Shown here: positions 5,257 through 6,453 of the stretch, piece after piece
Layout of the letters: the number at the start of each line of letters is the position of its first letter
How positions within the stretch are numbered: the stretch's first letter is position 1
From: Chloroflexota bacterium
GTDB lineage: Bacteria; Chloroflexota; Dehalococcoidia; SHYM01
NCBI GenBank assembly: GCA_016199375.1
Contig: JACQGV010000021.1
Span: 1 to 6,453 of the forward strand
Reading direction: 5' to 3'
DNA length: 6,453 bases
Made by a program: the position numbers and the translations under genes
Notes under the pieces: generated by a model
What the model saw: only the letters and a program-made list of their open reading frames with translations
Told to the model about the DNA's origin: nothing
The model's database searches: none

Positions 5257-6135
5257 CTACTTGCCTCGGCCAGTGGCACGAAGCAACAGTTGGATTAAAG
5301 CAAACAGGCGATGAAACAGGTAGTCAATGTGCTCGCTCCGGTCGATACGATTCTGGGTTATCTCGCTATGCCGGATACTGAAGCTATTACCAATATCAGT
5401 TAGCTGTTTGGCCTCTGTTTCAAGCACGGTGAGGAATTCCTTCTCCGCCGCCTGTTGCAGCAGAACTTGGACCGATTGCTTCTTATCCTCTGGATACTCC
5501 AGCGTCTTCAATCGTTCCCAAGCATCCCACAACTTCTCCAACGACTCACGCCGAATCCCCGGGTCGGGGTCAAGGTACTTGCCGACGCTAGCCGACAGCA
5601 GCGCGTCCAACTCGGCGTCGCCTGTCTTGAACTCCGCCGAATTGAGCACATCATGCAGCACCGGTGAAGCTAGCCGAACTACTGACCCATCCTCCTTAAG
5701 TTCATAGGAAAGTCCGTTACGGGCCAGGATGCGGTTTACGTCGCTTCTGAATTCCTCCTGTCCCGCTTCCGGGTTGAAACTGATATGATCGTGGCCATAG
5801 AAGGGGTGATAACCGCGCGGTATCGGCATGGCTACAACCCGGTGGCAAAACTCCAGGACGTCGAGGATGCACAAGGTGGTCGGCACATTCTCCGCAACCA
5901 TCGGCAATTCGATATCCGGGATTTCCCCTTTGATCGCCGTCTCAAACGAGGACCAGTGGCAACCATATGGTCCCTGGCCGTCTGGGCACTGCAAAGGATA
6001 ACGGTATCCAAAGGAGCCGTCTGAGCCCCGAGACTGGATGAGAACCAGGAGCCCGCCCCAACCAGTCTGGGTTATCTCTTCCTCAACTCGCCGCCGCGGT
6101 CCGCGCTCCCGGTCGCTGAAATAGGTATTACTCAT
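5257..6135 (-). CDS. Unrecognised protein with AbiJ/HEPN-like C-terminus; probable acquired defence-type gene
   Basis: The 292-residue protein begins at the ATG at 6135, with AAGGGG seven bases upstream; a TTG one codon earlier is less likely. I see no signal peptide or membrane segment. Residues about 1-120 are rich in G, P, H, W and aromatics (GWGGLLVLIQ, GCHWSSFE, GYHPFYGHDHISF) and match no fold I recognise. Residues 127-292 are mostly helical and resemble the C-terminal part of proteins often annotated as AbiJ-related: FRSDVNRILARNGLSYEL (129-146), GDAELDALL (172-180), LDPDPGIRRESLEKLWDAWERLK (188-210), then ALTDIGNSFSIRHSE-like sequence (245-258) and HIDYLFHRLFALIQLLL (269-285). R255-H256 and R263-x5-H269 are candidate HEPN-type RNase residues. 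Its GC content (47% and 55% in sampled lines) is far below its neighbours, suggesting horizontal acquisition. The function is inferred from resemblance only. Confidence 0.85.
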   Translation of the reverse strand: MSNTYFSDRERGPRRRVEEEITQTGWGGLLVLIQSRGSDGSFGYRYPLQCPDGQGPYGCHWSSFETAIKGEIPDIELPMVAENVPTTLCILDVLEFCHRVVAMPIPRGYHPFYGHDHISFNPEAGQEEFRSDVNRILARNGLSYELKEDGSVVRLASPVLHDVLNSAEFKTGDAELDALLSASVGKYLDPDPGIRRESLEKLWDAWERLKTLEYPEDKKQSVQVLLQQAAEKEFLTVLETEAKQLTDIGNSFSIRHSEITQNRIDRSEHIDYLFHRLFALIQLLLRATGRGK

Positions 6136-6147
6136 CAATAGACCCCT

Positions 6148-6453
6148 TCAGGCTCGCACCTTTGGCATGGTCCCCTCCAGTTCCCTGCATATCGCGTCTG
6201 TGTACTCCCGCGTCCCCGCGCTGCCGCCCAGGTCGCGGGTGCGCACGCCCTGCCACAGCACCGCCGCCACCGCGTCCTCGATGCGCCGGGCGGCGGCGCG
6301 CTCGCCCAGGTGGTCCAGCATCATCACCGCCGACATGATCAGCGCCGTGGGGTTGGCCAGGTCCTTGCCCGCCGCCGCCGGCAACCCCCGTGCAACCCTT
6401 CCCAGGGCCTGCCCGCTGCTATTATAGGTGATGGTCTCACCGCTCCCCTGGAG
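6148..6453 (-). pseudogene. C-terminal remnant of an isocitrate/isopropylmalate dehydrogenase, apparently frameshifted
   Basis: From 6381 to the TGA at 6148 the minus strand reads PAAAGKDLANPTALIMSAVMML, then DHLGE, RRIEDAV and TRDLGG, the unmistakable end of NAD(P)-dependent isocitrate or 3-isopropylmalate dehydrogenase. The expected upstream motif FEPVHGSAPDIAGK is not in that frame. In a second frame, 6404-6384 reads WEGLHGG, and two leftover bases (6383-6382) precede PAAAGK. Restoring one base aligns WEGLHGGxPAAAGK residue for residue with FEAVHGSAPDIAGK. Further upstream the second frame gives PSPII where the family has PSANI. So homology continues across a one-base deletion, with several unusual substitutions. 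This is either a decaying gene or an assembly error in a G-rich run; the rest of the gene lies outside the window. The stop is 12 bases before the acquired gene. Confidence 0.65.

Noticed and set aside
4560..5314. Plus-strand frames of 170 and 96 codons
   Set aside because: They are out-of-frame readings of cbiA; their repeat-derived peptides come from the insertion patch.
6419..6429. TATAAT on the minus strand inside the dehydrogenase remnant
   Set aside because: No -35 at a proper distance, and it falls in sequence that aligns with the PSANI region of the dehydrogenase; probably chance.

Overview
This window comes from a GC-rich bacterial genome. The core genes are well above 60% GC, and one sampled 60-base line inside cbiA is 82%. 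No rRNA or other taxonomic marker is present. The best hints are a CCTTCGAC..GCTCAGG palindromic repeat family, whose reverse frame reads RPEPVEG, and a sufR-sufC-sufB operon. Both are common in Chloroflexota (Dehalococcoidia-type) assemblies, but the repeat also occurs in other phyla, so this placement is tentative.

Left part, minus strand (1-2291): an iron-sulfur cluster assembly operon. A TTGACA-17-TAGAGT promoter precedes sufR (SUF repressor, GTG start). Then come sufC (ABC ATPase) and sufB (scaffold), which overlap by ATGA; sufB runs off the left edge. A weak dyad over the -35 box is a candidate SufR operator. SufR has three cysteines spaced C-X12-C-X27-C, so the operon probably senses its own product, Fe-S clusters.

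Middle (2327-3255): a minus-strand enoyl-CoA hydratase/isomerase family gene with substitutions at both usual catalytic glutamates. A possible terminator follows it and a compact divergent promoter region lies upstream of it.

Middle, plus strand (3256-5256): a hicBA toxin-antitoxin pair (ATGA overlap), then 25 bases later cbiA/cobB, the cobyrinate a,c-diamide synthase. cbiA is about 65 codons longer than usual. The excess is a patch of palindromic and tandem repeats lying in frame between the nucleophilic cysteine and the C-terminal histidine of the amidotransferase domain.

Right part, minus strand (5257-6453): a lower-GC gene (47-55% in sampled lines) for an unrecognised protein whose C-terminus resembles those of AbiJ/HEPN-type defence proteins. 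Its stop codon abuts the cbiA stop. Upstream of it is the C-terminal remnant of an isocitrate/isopropylmalate dehydrogenase, with what looks like a one-base frameshift. I see no tRNA, rRNA, CRISPR array or transposase, and no gene-free stretch over 300 bases.
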